Shown here: in pieces, positions 42,517 to 51,723 of the stretch
How the letters are laid out: each line of letters starts with the position of its first letter
How positions within the stretch are numbered: the first letter of the stretch is position 1
NCBI GenBank assembly: GCA_014075275.1
Contig: CP046179.1
Span: 2,241,932-2,305,931 of the forward strand
Origin: Boseongicola sp.
GTDB taxonomy: Bacteria > Pseudomonadota > Alphaproteobacteria > Rhodobacterales > Rhodobacteraceae
Direction of reading: 5' to 3'
Length of the DNA stretch: 64,000 bases
Position numbers and translations under genes: made by a program
Notes under the pieces: model-generated
What the model was told of the DNA's origin: nothing
Database searches by the model: none
What the model saw: only the letters and a program-made list of their open reading frames with translations

Positions 42517-45087
42517 ATGGAGTTGGCAGATCAATTCGCGTCTGAACGCCGGACGCGGCTGGCGGCGGAACGTTTGATGGCGCAAATGAAAACAGAGTTA
42601 AGCGATGCCAACCGCGCCCTATCGCGTCACGCGCAATCGCTGAGCACCGAAATTGTCAGTAGTCGAGAAGAGATCGGACGGGTCAAGACCGAAGCTGAAA
42701 CACTTAAATCAGAGGTCACGCACGTGCGTGAAGATTTGGTGCGCGCTGAAAGTGCAATGGTGATTGCAGAACGCAGACTTTGGGATTCGCTTGAGACCAT
42801 TCGAGATGGGTTTGCAGTGTTTGGTCCCGATAACAATATGATTGTTGCAAACCGGGCGTATCTGGCGATTTTTGAAGGGTTAGAGATGGTCCAGCCGGGC
42901 ATCCCAATGTCGGAGCTGGTTGAGCTTTTGGCGGATGAGGGCATCGTTGATACTGGCGGGCTTTCGTCAAGAGCCTGGCAAGCGGGAATGCTGCGCCGCC
43001 TTGACCAACCCAGGATCGAGCAGTCTATTTTAAAGCTGTGGAACGGCCAGTATATCCGATTGATCGATAGAAGAACGGGTCACGGTGACCTTGTTACATT
43101 GGCGCTGAACATCACTGAGCAAACCAAACGCGAAGAGCAGCTAAGGGAAGCTCGCGAGAAAGCTGAAGCGGCAAACAGAGCCAAGTCAGCGTTTCTTGCC
43201 AATATGAGCCATGAGATTCGTACACCAATGAACGGGGTCGTCGCGATGGCGGACTTGATGACCGAAACGGCAATGGATGAGGAGCAGCGCGCCTACGTCG
43301 AAACCATACGATCGTCTGGCGAAGCATTATTGGTGATCATCAATGACGTTCTTGATTACTCGAAAATCGAGGCCGACCAGATCAGTTTTAAGTCACAGCC
43401 GTTTGATCTGGAGAAGTGCATCCACGAGGTTGTGACCCTTTTGCAGCCGGGCGCTTTGGACAAAGGTTTGCAGATTGCGGTGGATTACGATCTTTTCATG
43501 CCGACGTCTTATACGGGCGACGCCGGACGCATTCGCCAAATTCTGACCAACCTCGTTGGGAATGCGATCAAGTTCACCGAGGAAGGGCACATTGTTATTC
43601 GCGTTGTTGGATTGCCAGGGGAAGGCGACCGGGACTATCGCGTTCACATAACAGTGGAAGATACCGGTATTGGCATCCCGGCAGATAAGCTGGAAACGGT
43701 CTTCAGAGAATTTCAACAGGTCGAAAACGAACGTGACCGAACCCACGATGGAACTGGGCTGGGTCTGGCCATAACACAGCGGCTGGTCACGGCCATGGGC
43801 GGCGAGGTTTGGGTGGATTCTCGTGAGAATGTTGGATCCGGCTTTGGATTTTTCTTGCCGATGGTTGCGATCGAAGATGTTGAACCGGATGACATATCCG
43901 CCCCTAAATGGATGGAGCGCGCAATAGTGTTGGATGCGCCGGGCATGAACCGGACCGTTTTACAAAAGCAGCTGGGGTTGATCGGCCTGAAGACGGTCAT
44001 GGCGGACTCGGTGAATGCAATTGTCGAGGCGCAGCCCCACGAAAAAGACATTGTTTTTCTGGGGCACGGCGTCGGTGAAGAAAATGAGTTTCGAATGGCA
44101 GAAAAACTGCGCGGCCAGTTTCCTGTTGCCGGGATGTTTTTGTTGGTCAGTGGCCCGACACGGGTTCCTGAGGGCGGAATGGCTTTTGACCGGCTGTTAC
44201 AGCGACCGGTTTTGCGGGCTGCGATGATGGATTGTTTACTGTCGCTGGAGGAACCTGCTTTGCAGGAAAAGGTTGAGGAGCCTTCGAACGCGCCTATCCG
44301 TGCTGATGTAGATCAATCGGATGTCGTGCGCGAAGACGAATTCAGTGCTGTGACGAGAACAACACCGGTTGAAGCGGAGGCAACCTGGTCGATTGAAGAG
44401 ATAGGACCGCAAGCAGGTGCGGCGGAAGCGCCAGATCCCACTGAGGTTCCGGAAGTCGCGAGGAATTCCTCCGCTTCAGCGGATACGACATCCGAGCGAG
44501 ACCTTGATGCGCCTACATCGGAAAAACTGACATTGTTGGGCGACAGAGTAGATCACCCCCCGACAGTCCAAAGCAACAAACCTGTCAACCAATCTCGGAC
44601 AGGGTCAGATCACTTTGAGTTCCATGCGCCAGCACATTCCAAACCCGATGCACCTGTACCTGTTTCTGACCCAGCCGTTGACAAGGTGTGGATGCCGGGA
44701 GTCGGCAAGGCCGAGGCAGAACCGCCCGCGCCGCAGATCCCTAGGCCGATGCGGGTCTTGGCGGCAGAGGACAATCGCACCAATCGCTTTGTTATTGAGA
44801 AAATGTTGAAGGATCTGAACATCGATCTGGTTTTCGCGGTGAACGGTGTCGAGGCGGTTGAATTGTTCGAAAATTGGGCACCAGACATCGTATTTACTGA
44901 TATTTCGATGCCGAAAATGGACGGGAAGGAAGCGACCCGCCGCATCCGCTTTATTGAAGCCGAACGCGGGTCAGAACCCTGCCCGATCATTGCGATCACC
45001 GCCCATGCAATGGACGGAGACGCCGAGGACATTCTTGCGTCCGGCGTCGATCATTATTTGACCAAACCCTTGAAAAAAAGCAGTTAA
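42517..45087 (+). CDS. Hybrid sensor histidine kinase/response regulator, 3' frameshift
   Basis: Cytoplasmic kinase of about 856 residues with no TM. Order: coiled coil (1-90), PAS-like domain (SLETIRDGFAVFGPDNNMIVANRAYLAIF), H-box FLANMSHEIRTPMNG, N-box LVGNAIKFTEEG, G-box DTGIGIP, a degenerate receiver-like region (MERAIVLDAPGMNRTVLQKQ), a long acidic linker, and a C-terminal receiver (LAAEDNRTNRF, phospho-Asp in IVFTDISMPKMDG, ITAHAM, Lys in LTKPLKK). Ends at AAAAAAAG (45073-45080); one more A would restore KKKQLIDHILTAQP and a 39-residue tail to 45200. The ATG at 42517 has ACGGAGA. Confidence 0.9.
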   Translation: MELADQFASERRTRLAAERLMAQMKTELSDANRALSRHAQSLSTEIVSSREEIGRVKTEAETLKSEVTHVREDLVRAESAMVIAERRLWDSLETIRDGFAVFGPDNNMIVANRAYLAIFEGLEMVQPGIPMSELVELLADEGIVDTGGLSSRAWQAGMLRRLDQPRIEQSILKLWNGQYIRLIDRRTGHGDLVTLALNITEQTKREEQLREAREKAEAANRAKSAFLANMSHEIRTPMNGVVAMADLMTETAMDEEQRAYVETIRSSGEALLVIINDVLDYSKIEADQISFKSQPFDLEKCIHEVVTLLQPGALDKGLQIAVDYDLFMPTSYTGDAGRIRQILTNLVGNAIKFTEEGHIVIRVVGLPGEGDRDYRVHITVEDTGIGIPADKLETVFREFQQVENERDRTHDGTGLGLAITQRLVTAMGGEVWVDSRENVGSGFGFFLPMVAIEDVEPDDISAPKWMERAIVLDAPGMNRTVLQKQLGLIGLKTVMADSVNAIVEAQPHEKDIVFLGHGVGEENEFRMAEKLRGQFPVAGMFLLVSGPTRVPEGGMAFDRLLQRPVLRAAMMDCLLSLEEPALQEKVEEPSNAPIRADVDQSDVVREDEFSAVTRTTPVEAEATWSIEEIGPQAGAAEAPDPTEVPEVARNSSASADTTSERDLDAPTSEKLTLLGDRVDHPPTVQSNKPVNQSRTGSDHFEFHAPAHSKPDAPVPVSDPAVDKVWMPGVGKAEAEPPAPQIPRPMRVLAAEDNRTNRFVIEKMLKDLNIDLVFAVNGVEAVELFENWAPDIVFTDISMPKMDGKEATRRIRFIEAERGSEPCPIIAITAHAMDGDAEDILASGVDHYLTKPLKKSS

Positions 45088-45204
45088 TAGACCACATTCT
45101 GACAGCGCAACCCCTGGAAGCCGAACCTGCGTTGCCAATGCCGCAGGAAGACGACGGCTCGCGGATGGAAGAAAAGGCGAGTGCCACGGCGGCGGAATGA
45201 ATGG

Positions 45205-45996
45205 TCAGGCGGCCTGACCGGCAATTGCGGGCTGTGCATCACGATGAAAAATCAATTGACCATCGCCACTCAGATCAGGTTGGAATTTGTAGCCTCCAGC
45301 ATCAAAGTCGGCCAGTCCATCCACCGTTGTGACCCGGTTTTCGACGATGAACCTTGCCATGGCACCGCGGGCCTTTTTGGCGAAAAAGCTGACATTCTTC
45401 GGTGAGTTGTTTTTGACTTCGAAAAAATGCGGCGTGATGATCTGAGGCTTCAGTGCTTTTGGATCGACAGCACCGAAGTACTCCTGGCTGGCACAATTAA
45501 CCAGAAATGTCGTGCCTATCGCTTCGGCTTGGGCATTCAGGGCCTTGGAAATGTCCTTGCCCCAGAATTCGTAGAGCGACTTGCCCCGACGAGTTTTCAA
45601 TCGGCTGCCCATTTCCAGACGATAGGGTTGAATGGCATCAAGGGGTCGCAGCACACCGTAGAGGCCGGACAAGATGCGCAGGTGCGACTGTGCGCGCTCA
45701 AGGGCTTGTTCGTCCAGTGAGTTAGCATCGAGCCCGATGTAGGTGTCGCCGGCAAAGGCGAAAATGGCAGGGCGGGTGGCTTCTTCGGCGGGCTCAGACT
45801 CGTAAGACTTGAAACGCTCGCGGTTCAGTCTGGCAAGATCGTCGGAAATATCCATCAGCGACTTTAGCTTGCCGAGCGAAAGTTGGCGTGCGTGTCCGGC
45901 GAGGCGGCTTGCTTCGCTGTCAAATATCGGAGTGGTCATTTTTGCCTGGCATGGTGACCAGTCGAGGCGTTTGGCGGGGGAAATCACGGTCAGCAT
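45205..45996 (-). CDS. yaaA: Peroxide stress protein YaaA
   Basis: 263-residue DUF328/UPF0246 protein that in E. coli limits free iron and DNA damage during H2O2 stress. Visible: MLTVISPAKRLDW, RFKSYESEPAEEATRPAIFAFAGDTYIGLDA, LSGLYGVLRPLDAIQPYRLEMG, NCASQEYFGAVDPKAL and ARGAMARFIVENR. Convergent with the kinase gene and only 4 bases from the kinase's presumed original stop. Confidence 0.93.
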   Translation of the reverse strand: MLTVISPAKRLDWSPCQAKMTTPIFDSEASRLAGHARQLSLGKLKSLMDISDDLARLNRERFKSYESEPAEEATRPAIFAFAGDTYIGLDANSLDEQALERAQSHLRILSGLYGVLRPLDAIQPYRLEMGSRLKTRRGKSLYEFWGKDISKALNAQAEAIGTTFLVNCASQEYFGAVDPKALKPQIITPHFFEVKNNSPKNVSFFAKKARGAMARFIVENRVTTVDGLADFDAGGYKFQPDLSGDGQLIFHRDAQPAIAGQAA

Positions 45997-46095
45997 GGCG
46001 GTCTCCGAGTGGCTTTGTTCAGAGCTAGTTCATCGTGCTTGAAATGCAAAGACCGAGGGTGGAGCGGAAGTTGATTTTTGACGCAAAAATCATTG

Positions 46096-48144
46096 TCAGA
46101 CGTTCTGAAGAATACCAGCAAAAGTTGGGCCAAACCGCTGGGCGAGTTTTTCGCCGAGAAGCTGATCGATCTGATCGATCCGATCTGCGCTCAGGGCCGC
46201 GATCTTTGCCAGCAGAGATGCCGAGCAGCTCATGGGCTTGCCGGTGCCGTCTTCGCCGCGGACCAGATCGGCCTGCGCGGCCAGGAGGCGATCATAGACA
46301 TCGCCGCTGGCCCGTCCGGCCAGTTTGCGGCGCGCCGGGTGGGTTGGGGCCGATGCTTCGCCAGTGATGATGTCAAGAAATGCTCGCCCGTAACGTTCGA
46401 GTTTTTTGGCACCGACACCTGAGACATTCGCCATGTCGTCCAGTGACTGCGGGCGCGTTTCGGCCATCTCGATCAATGTTCGGTCGGGGAAAATCACATA
46501 TGCCGGAACACGCGACGTTTCGGCGCGCGCGCGACGCTTGGCTTTCAATGCCGAAAGCAGCGGGGCGTCTTCTTCGGACACCATGGATTTGGCGACCGGT
46601 CGCCGGGTGGATTTCAACGTGTCTTTTCTGAGAGTAATCGTCGCCTTGTCGCGAAGTATGGGACGGGCGGCATCGGTCATGCGCAAGGCACCGTGGCGTT
46701 CGGGGTCCGGGCGCACAAGGTCGTGACCCATCATCTGGCGAAAGATGGCTGTCCAAGTGCGGCGGTCGATATCTTGGCCAACGCCGAAGGTTGGCAATTG
46801 GTCATGGGCGCGCTGGCGCACTTTGTCGGTAAGTGTGCCGGTCAGGATATCCGTCAGATGTCCGGCTCCGAAACTTTCGCCCGTGCGCAGGATGGCAGAC
46901 AGCGCCTTTCGCACCTCTTGGGTGCCGTCGAAAACTTGGGGCGGCGTATCGCAGAGGTCGCAATTTTTGCACGGTTCGCGAGGTTCGCCGAAATAGGTCA
47001 ACAGCGATTGGCGGCGACAGGCCTGTGCCTCGGCCAAGCCAAGAAGGGCGTTCAGGCGACCATGATCAGCCATGCGGCGTTCAGGTGGGGCAAGGCCTTC
47101 ATCGATCTGCATGCGCCGAAAGCGGATGTCGTCGCTGCCAAAAAGCGTCAGGGTTTCTGCCGGTGCACCGTCGCGACCAGCGCGACCGATTTCCTGGTAG
47201 TAGGACTCGATCGATTTTGGCAGGTCGGCATGGGCGACCCACCGAATATCGGGTTTGTCGATGCCCATCCCAAAGGCGACCGTTGCCACGACGATCAGAC
47301 CGTCTTCGGTTTGAAAACGGCGTTCGACGTCGCGGCGCGTGTCCGGATCCAGCCCAGCATGATAGGCGCAGGCTTTCTGCCCGGCCTCGCGCAGGGCCTG
47401 GGCCAGAGTTTCGGTTTTTGCGCGGGTGCCACAGTAAACAATACCGGATTGGTCTTTGCGGGCGGCCGCAAAGTTCAGGATTTGCTGGCGTGGTTTGTCT
47501 TTTGCGGCGAACGCCAAGTGTATGTTGGGACGGTCGAAGCCGCCAAGGAACTGAGTTGGATCCGTGTCGCCAAAGAGGCGGGTGACAATCTCGGCGCGGG
47601 TTTCGGCGTCAGCAGTGGCAGTGAAAGCAGCGAGAGGTACGTCGAGGGCGCGACGCAGCGCCCCAATGCGCAGATAGTCCGGGCGGAAGTCATGGCCCCA
47701 TTGGCTGACGCAATGGGCTTCGTCGACGGCCAGGAGCGTAACCCCGGCTTGCGCCAGCATGCGGTCGGTACCACCCGAAGCCAGACGCTCTGGCGCCATG
47801 TAGAGGAGTTTGAGCGTACCGTAATGAAGGGCCTGGAAAGTAGCGGTGTTTTCGTCCTCGGTGCTGGCCGAGGTCAAGGCCGCAGCCGCAACGCCTGCTT
47901 CTTTCAGTGCGCGGACCTGATCGCGCATGAGAGCGATAAGTGGTGAAATGACTACGGTGAGACCGGGCCGCAAGAGCGCAGGCAGTTGGAAGCAAAGGGA
48001 CTTGCCGCCACCCGTTGGCAGGATTGCCAGCACATCGTCGCCACGGGTAACCGCATCGACGATATCGGCCTGCATCGGGCGAAACCCGTCGAAGCCGAAC
48101 ACTTCTGCCAGAAGGGAATGGGCGGTGGGATTGGACCCGTCCAT
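46096..48144 (-). CDS. recQ: ATP-dependent DNA helicase RecQ
   Basis: SF2 3'-5' helicase of 682 residues. Motif 0/I FRPMQADIV and ILPTGGGKSLCFQLPALL, DEAH box VDEAHCVSQWGHDFRPDY, motif III FTATAD, motif VI QEIGRAGRDG, a zinc-binding set (ACRRQSLLTYFGEPREPCKNCDLC), winged-helix and HRDC (RTLIEMAETRPQSLDDMANVSGVG). Long ORFs on the other strand are antisense shadows. Confidence 0.95.
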   Translation of the reverse strand: MDGSNPTAHSLLAEVFGFDGFRPMQADIVDAVTRGDDVLAILPTGGGKSLCFQLPALLRPGLTVVISPLIALMRDQVRALKEAGVAAAALTSASTEDENTATFQALHYGTLKLLYMAPERLASGGTDRMLAQAGVTLLAVDEAHCVSQWGHDFRPDYLRIGALRRALDVPLAAFTATADAETRAEIVTRLFGDTDPTQFLGGFDRPNIHLAFAAKDKPRQQILNFAAARKDQSGIVYCGTRAKTETLAQALREAGQKACAYHAGLDPDTRRDVERRFQTEDGLIVVATVAFGMGIDKPDIRWVAHADLPKSIESYYQEIGRAGRDGAPAETLTLFGSDDIRFRRMQIDEGLAPPERRMADHGRLNALLGLAEAQACRRQSLLTYFGEPREPCKNCDLCDTPPQVFDGTQEVRKALSAILRTGESFGAGHLTDILTGTLTDKVRQRAHDQLPTFGVGQDIDRRTWTAIFRQMMGHDLVRPDPERHGALRMTDAARPILRDKATITLRKDTLKSTRRPVAKSMVSEEDAPLLSALKAKRRARAETSRVPAYVIFPDRTLIEMAETRPQSLDDMANVSGVGAKKLERYGRAFLDIITGEASAPTHPARRKLAGRASGDVYDRLLAAQADLVRGEDGTGKPMSCSASLLAKIAALSADRIDQIDQLLGEKLAQRFGPTFAGILQNV

Positions 48145-48243
48145 CTATTTGCCTTGGATTTGTTTTAACTGCTCTTATTACTTACACAGTCGCATGTGAA
48201 CGTTCAGTGAACAAGAGCGAAGGCGTGACCCCAGCGTGATTAT

Positions 48244-48306
48244 GGGGCTCTGCCCCCGGCTCCGCATTCGCGGACCCTCCCCCGAAGTATTTTGGGACAG
48301 AAGAAG
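48244..48306 (+). repeat. Mosaic intergenic element, copy C
   Basis: GGGGCTCTGCCCCC, a central CCGC-ATTC-GCGG hairpin, CTCCCCCGAAGTATTTTGGGACAGAAGAAG. It lies in the 315-base gap 48145-48459 between recQ and the YggT gene, both on the minus strand, and reads on the plus strand. Nothing else recognisable in this gap. Confidence 0.75.
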
Positions 48307-48459
48307 TGCGGGGTCGGATTTACCTTGATGATTGCTCGGTTTGATCGAGAAGGGTGACTTTAGGGCTCGCCGAAAAGTCCTCTTTTCCAAAACGCAGGCC
48401 CATTCAAGGCGAAGGCATTTGTTGGTCTGCCGGGCACTCAGTGATCGCCTTGCTTCGCG

Positions 48460-48747
48460 CTAAAGGAAAATACTCGCATTATTTATCAATATGATGCGGA
48501 TTGCATACACGCCGATCAATGCAACCAGCGGAGCGAGATCGAGGCCGCCGGTGTTTGGCATAAAGCGACGGATCGGACCGTAAATGGGCTCGAGCAGGCG
48601 ATTGAGGCCATCCCAAAGCTGACGGACGAACGGTTGATAGAGGTTCAGCACCTGAAAACTAATCAGCCAGCTCATGATGATATGCGCGATCATAATGAAC
48701 CACGCCACGTCGAGGATCAGGAGCAGGATTTGCAGGAGCGATTGCAT
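48460..48747 (-). CDS. YggT family membrane protein
   Basis: About 95 residues with two hydrophobic segments: LLQILLLILDVAWFIMIAHIIMSWL and LDLAPLVALIGVYAIRIILIN. The family motif FVRQLWDGLNRLLEPIYGPIRRFMPNTGGLDLAPLV is clear. Family implicated in osmotic adaptation and envelope functions; the role is unproven. The Met at 48747 is the homology-supported start within a longer frame. Confidence 0.9.
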   Translation of the reverse strand: MQSLLQILLLILDVAWFIMIAHIIMSWLISFQVLNLYQPFVRQLWDGLNRLLEPIYGPIRRFMPNTGGLDLAPLVALIGVYAIRIILINNASIFL

Positions 48748-48891
48748 TTGGTTGTTCCGTTCTTTTGGTCGGTTTCTTCGGTGGTGTCCCACGTAAGCGC
48801 CCGTGGGGCGTCTGGCAAGTGCAGCATGCCGTTGCGTAGCGCTTGACCGGCTTAAACGTTGACGTCATGCGATCACCTGGAGGATGATGCG

Positions 48892-49440
48892 ATGTATCCA
48901 TATGTTCGGGCTGTTTGGGGATTGTGGCGGGCGCGGTCGCTGCCGCCGATGGGGCCGTTTGACACGCATGTAACGTATCATCGGGCCTGGCCGCTGGACA
49001 CGGACATCTTCGGCGAGTTGAACAATGGGCGCATCCTGACCCTGTTCGAGTTGGGGCGATGGCATACCTTGGTCCGGATGGGTGTATTGAGTACGGTTCT
49101 TAAGAAGGGCGTGATGTTTCCGGTGGCTGGGGTTTCGTTGCGGTATCGCCGACGGGTGCCGGTGTTTCAGAATTATCGGATGCAGACGCGGTTTGTGACG
49201 TTTGACGAGCGGTTCTTTTATGCCGAGCAGTCGATGTGGCAGGGAGAAACTTGCATGAACCAGCTTCTGCTGCGAGCCGGCCTGAAAGATAAGAATGGCT
49301 CACTACGCCCTGCTGACTTTATGGAAAGTCTTGGGATGGATAGCTTACCGCCGGAAATGCCCGAGTGGGTGAAGAATTGGGTTGATGCCGACGCAACGCG
49401 ACCCTGGCCGCCGGAAAGCGGGCCAATTTTCGAGAACTGA
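48892..49440 (+). CDS. Acyl-CoA thioesterase-like (hotdog) protein
   Basis: About 182 residues of the 4HBT/THEM6-like group: HVTYHRAWPLDTDIFGELNNGRILTLFELGRWHTLVRMG, then VAGVSLRYRRRVPVFQNYRMQTRFVTFDERFFYAEQSMW. The DTDIFGELNNGRI helix corresponds to the hotdog active-site helix. Substrate unknown. GGAGG about 8 bases before the ATG at 48892 fixes the start. Confidence 0.83.
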   Translation: MYPYVRAVWGLWRARSLPPMGPFDTHVTYHRAWPLDTDIFGELNNGRILTLFELGRWHTLVRMGVLSTVLKKGVMFPVAGVSLRYRRRVPVFQNYRMQTRFVTFDERFFYAEQSMWQGETCMNQLLLRAGLKDKNGSLRPADFMESLGMDSLPPEMPEWVKNWVDADATRPWPPESGPIFEN

Positions 49441-49495
49441 ACTTGCCATCGCCTTGCCTGTCTATCTAAATGGCGGAAACTAAAGGGGTATGTCG

Positions 49496-50890
49496 ATGAG
49501 TGAGCCGGGCCTGAAGAAACGCATCTGGGGTTGGTTCTTTTTCGATTGGGCCAGTCAGCCGTATCACACCGCGCTTTTGACTTTCGTTTTCGGGCCGTTT
49601 TTTGCCTCGATCGCTGCAGCCCATTTCATGGGGCTTGGATTGGGGGAAGACGCGGCTGATGCACGCGCGCAGGCGATGTGGTCTGCTTGTTTGACGATCA
49701 CCGGCCTGATCATCGCCTTTGGCGGTCCGGTGATGGGTGCCTTGGCGGACACTTCGGGGCGGCGGATGCCGTGGATTGTCGGGTTTTCGGCATTGTATGT
49801 GCTGGGCGCCAGCGCACTTTGGTGGACAAATCCTGACGGATCAAACCTGATATTGGCGCTAGTTTTTTTCGGGATCGGATTTATTGGCACGGAATATGCA
49901 CTGATCTTCACGAATGCCCAGTTGCCGGGGTTGGGGACGAGGGAAGAGATCGGGAAAATCTCGGGTTCGGGGTTTGCGTTTGGCTATGTGGGCGGATTGC
50001 TGGCACTGGTGATTTTGCTGGTGTTCTTTGTAGAACAGGGAAGCGGGAAAACGATTGTAGGGTTGGAACCGGCGTTCGGACTTGATCCTGAAACCAAAGA
50101 AGGGACACGGTTCGCTGGCCCCTTCGCCGCCCTTTGGTTTCTGGTCTTTATGATCCCCTATTTTCTATGGGTTCGCGAAGTGCGTGTTGTGAATAACCGA
50201 CTGTCCTTATCTGCTGCTCTGGCGAATTTGGGCACTTCTATCAAAGGATTGGTTAAACGACCGTCGCTTGGCGCATATCTGGGATCTTCAATGATGTATC
50301 GGGATGCGCTGAACGGGCTCTATGGCTTTGGTGGCACCTATGCGTTGCTGGTGTTGAACTGGGAGATCACGCAGGTCGGCATCTTTGGGATTGTCAGTGT
50401 CGTTTCTGCCGGTGTGTTCTCGTGGTTAGGCGGCGGATTGGACAAGCGGCTGGGTCCGAAGCCCGTGATTGTCGCGACGATTCTGGGGTTGATGGTTGTG
50501 TGTTTCACGATTGTGAACATGAGCCGCGAGAGTTTCTTTGGGATTGGTTTGGCGAAAGGCTCTGGTCTGCCTGATGCAGTGTTTTTTGGCTGCGGTGTGT
50601 TGATCGGTGGGCTGGGCGGCGTTTTGCAGGCGGCCAGTCGCTCATTGATGGTGCGACACACGGACCCGGCGACTGCGACGGAAAGCTTTGGACTTTATGG
50701 GCTTTCGGGGCGCGCGACCGCGTTTCTGGCCCCTGCTCTGATCGGGATTGTAACGGCTGCTACTGAAAGTGCACGTCTAGGGGTGGCTCCGTTGATCTTT
50801 TTGTTCCTTATTGGGTTGATTTTGCTAGCATGGGTCAAACCCGACGGAGATCGAGCAGACATATGGGAAGACGGATCGCAGCCGTACTGA
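49496..50890 (+). CDS. MFS transporter of the UMF1/Atg22-like family
   Basis: About 464 residues with 12 hydrophobic segments. Markers are WGWFFFDWASQPYHTALLTFVFGPFFA, FGGPVMGALADTSGRRMPWI, GTEYALIFTNAQLPGLGTREEIGKISGSGFAFGYVGGLL and GGVLQAASRSLMVRH. Substrate unknown; yeast Atg22 exports amino acids. ATG at 49496 has AAAGGGG; an ATG two codons earlier is too close to it. Overlaps mepA by 28 bases. Confidence 0.87.
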   Translation: MSEPGLKKRIWGWFFFDWASQPYHTALLTFVFGPFFASIAAAHFMGLGLGEDAADARAQAMWSACLTITGLIIAFGGPVMGALADTSGRRMPWIVGFSALYVLGASALWWTNPDGSNLILALVFFGIGFIGTEYALIFTNAQLPGLGTREEIGKISGSGFAFGYVGGLLALVILLVFFVEQGSGKTIVGLEPAFGLDPETKEGTRFAGPFAALWFLVFMIPYFLWVREVRVVNNRLSLSAALANLGTSIKGLVKRPSLGAYLGSSMMYRDALNGLYGFGGTYALLVLNWEITQVGIFGIVSVVSAGVFSWLGGGLDKRLGPKPVIVATILGLMVVCFTIVNMSRESFFGIGLAKGSGLPDAVFFGCGVLIGGLGGVLQAASRSLMVRHTDPATATESFGLYGLSGRATAFLAPALIGIVTAATESARLGVAPLIFLFLIGLILLAWVKPDGDRADIWEDGSQPY

Positions 50891-51723
50891 CGGCATTTAT
50901 TCTGGCGGCAGGGCCAATCTCAGCAGAGACGCTGGCTAAAGAATTGTTTGGTGCGGAGCGACGCGCGTCGGGCCAGCAATCCGCCCCGCATGGTGGGTAT
51001 GCTAAGGGTTGTTTGGCCGGTGGAACCCAATTGGCAGAAACCGGATCAACTTGGCAGGCGATGCGCCTTTCGCGCAATCGGAATTGGGGACACCCTACGG
51101 CGATCAAATTTGTGGAACGCCTGAGCGCGTACGCCGCGAAACGGCCTGGGTGGAAAGGTCTATATATCGGAGATATTTCGCAGCCGCGCGGTGGACCTAT
51201 GCTGACCGGGCATCGCAGTCATCAGCTGGGATTGGACATCGATATATGGATGTTGCCGCCGAAAGACCTGAAGTTGAGCCGGAAAGCGCGGGAAGAACTT
51301 TCGTCGATTTCAACCCGGCGGGCCAAGGGTGCATATGTCAATGATAACTGGTCGCGCGAACATCATCTGATATTGAAACGGGCCGCGCAGGATAAGTCAG
51401 TTGCGCGAATTTTTGTGTTTCCGGGCGCGAAAGTTCAGATGTGCAAAGACGCGAAAGGGGATAGGTCGTGGCTGCGCAAGATCCGACCATGGTGGGGACA
51501 TCACTATCATTTTCATGTTCGATTGCATTGCCCGCGCGGTGCGTCGGGATGTGTTGATCAGGCGCCGCCACCTGCTGGTGATGGTTGTGAGGGGGCCGAA
51601 CAATGGGTTGATCGCATTTTGAACCCGCCGCCACCTGATCCGAATGCTCCGCCACCGAAACCTAGGAAAGAGTTGGTTCTGGCCGATTTACCCCAGCAAT
51701 GCGCGCAAGTCTTGTCGCGCTGA
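50863..51723 (+). CDS. mepA: Penicillin-insensitive murein endopeptidase
   Basis: Periplasmic zinc LAS-type peptidase cleaving D-Ala-mDAP crosslinks. 286 residues with a signal peptide (RRIAAVLTAFILAAGPISA). Catalytic motifs: RSHQLGLDIDIW (HxxxxxxD) and WGHHYHFHVRLHCP (HxH). Cysteines in CLAGG, MCKDA, CPRG, GCVDQ and GCEGA match the family disulfides. Pro-rich C-terminus. Coupled with the upstream transporter and the downstream phytase-like gene by overlaps. Confidence 0.92.
   Translation: MGRRIAAVLTAFILAAGPISAETLAKELFGAERRASGQQSAPHGGYAKGCLAGGTQLAETGSTWQAMRLSRNRNWGHPTAIKFVERLSAYAAKRPGWKGLYIGDISQPRGGPMLTGHRSHQLGLDIDIWMLPPKDLKLSRKAREELSSISTRRAKGAYVNDNWSREHHLILKRAAQDKSVARIFVFPGAKVQMCKDAKGDRSWLRKIRPWWGHHYHFHVRLHCPRGASGCVDQAPPPAGDGCEGAEQWVDRILNPPPPDPNAPPPKPRKELVLADLPQQCAQVLSR

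Noticed and set aside
46693-47946. 417-residue plus-strand ORF opposite recQ
   Set aside because: It is wholly antisense to a full-length RecQ with all helicase motifs; the translation has no recognisable domain and no ribosome site.
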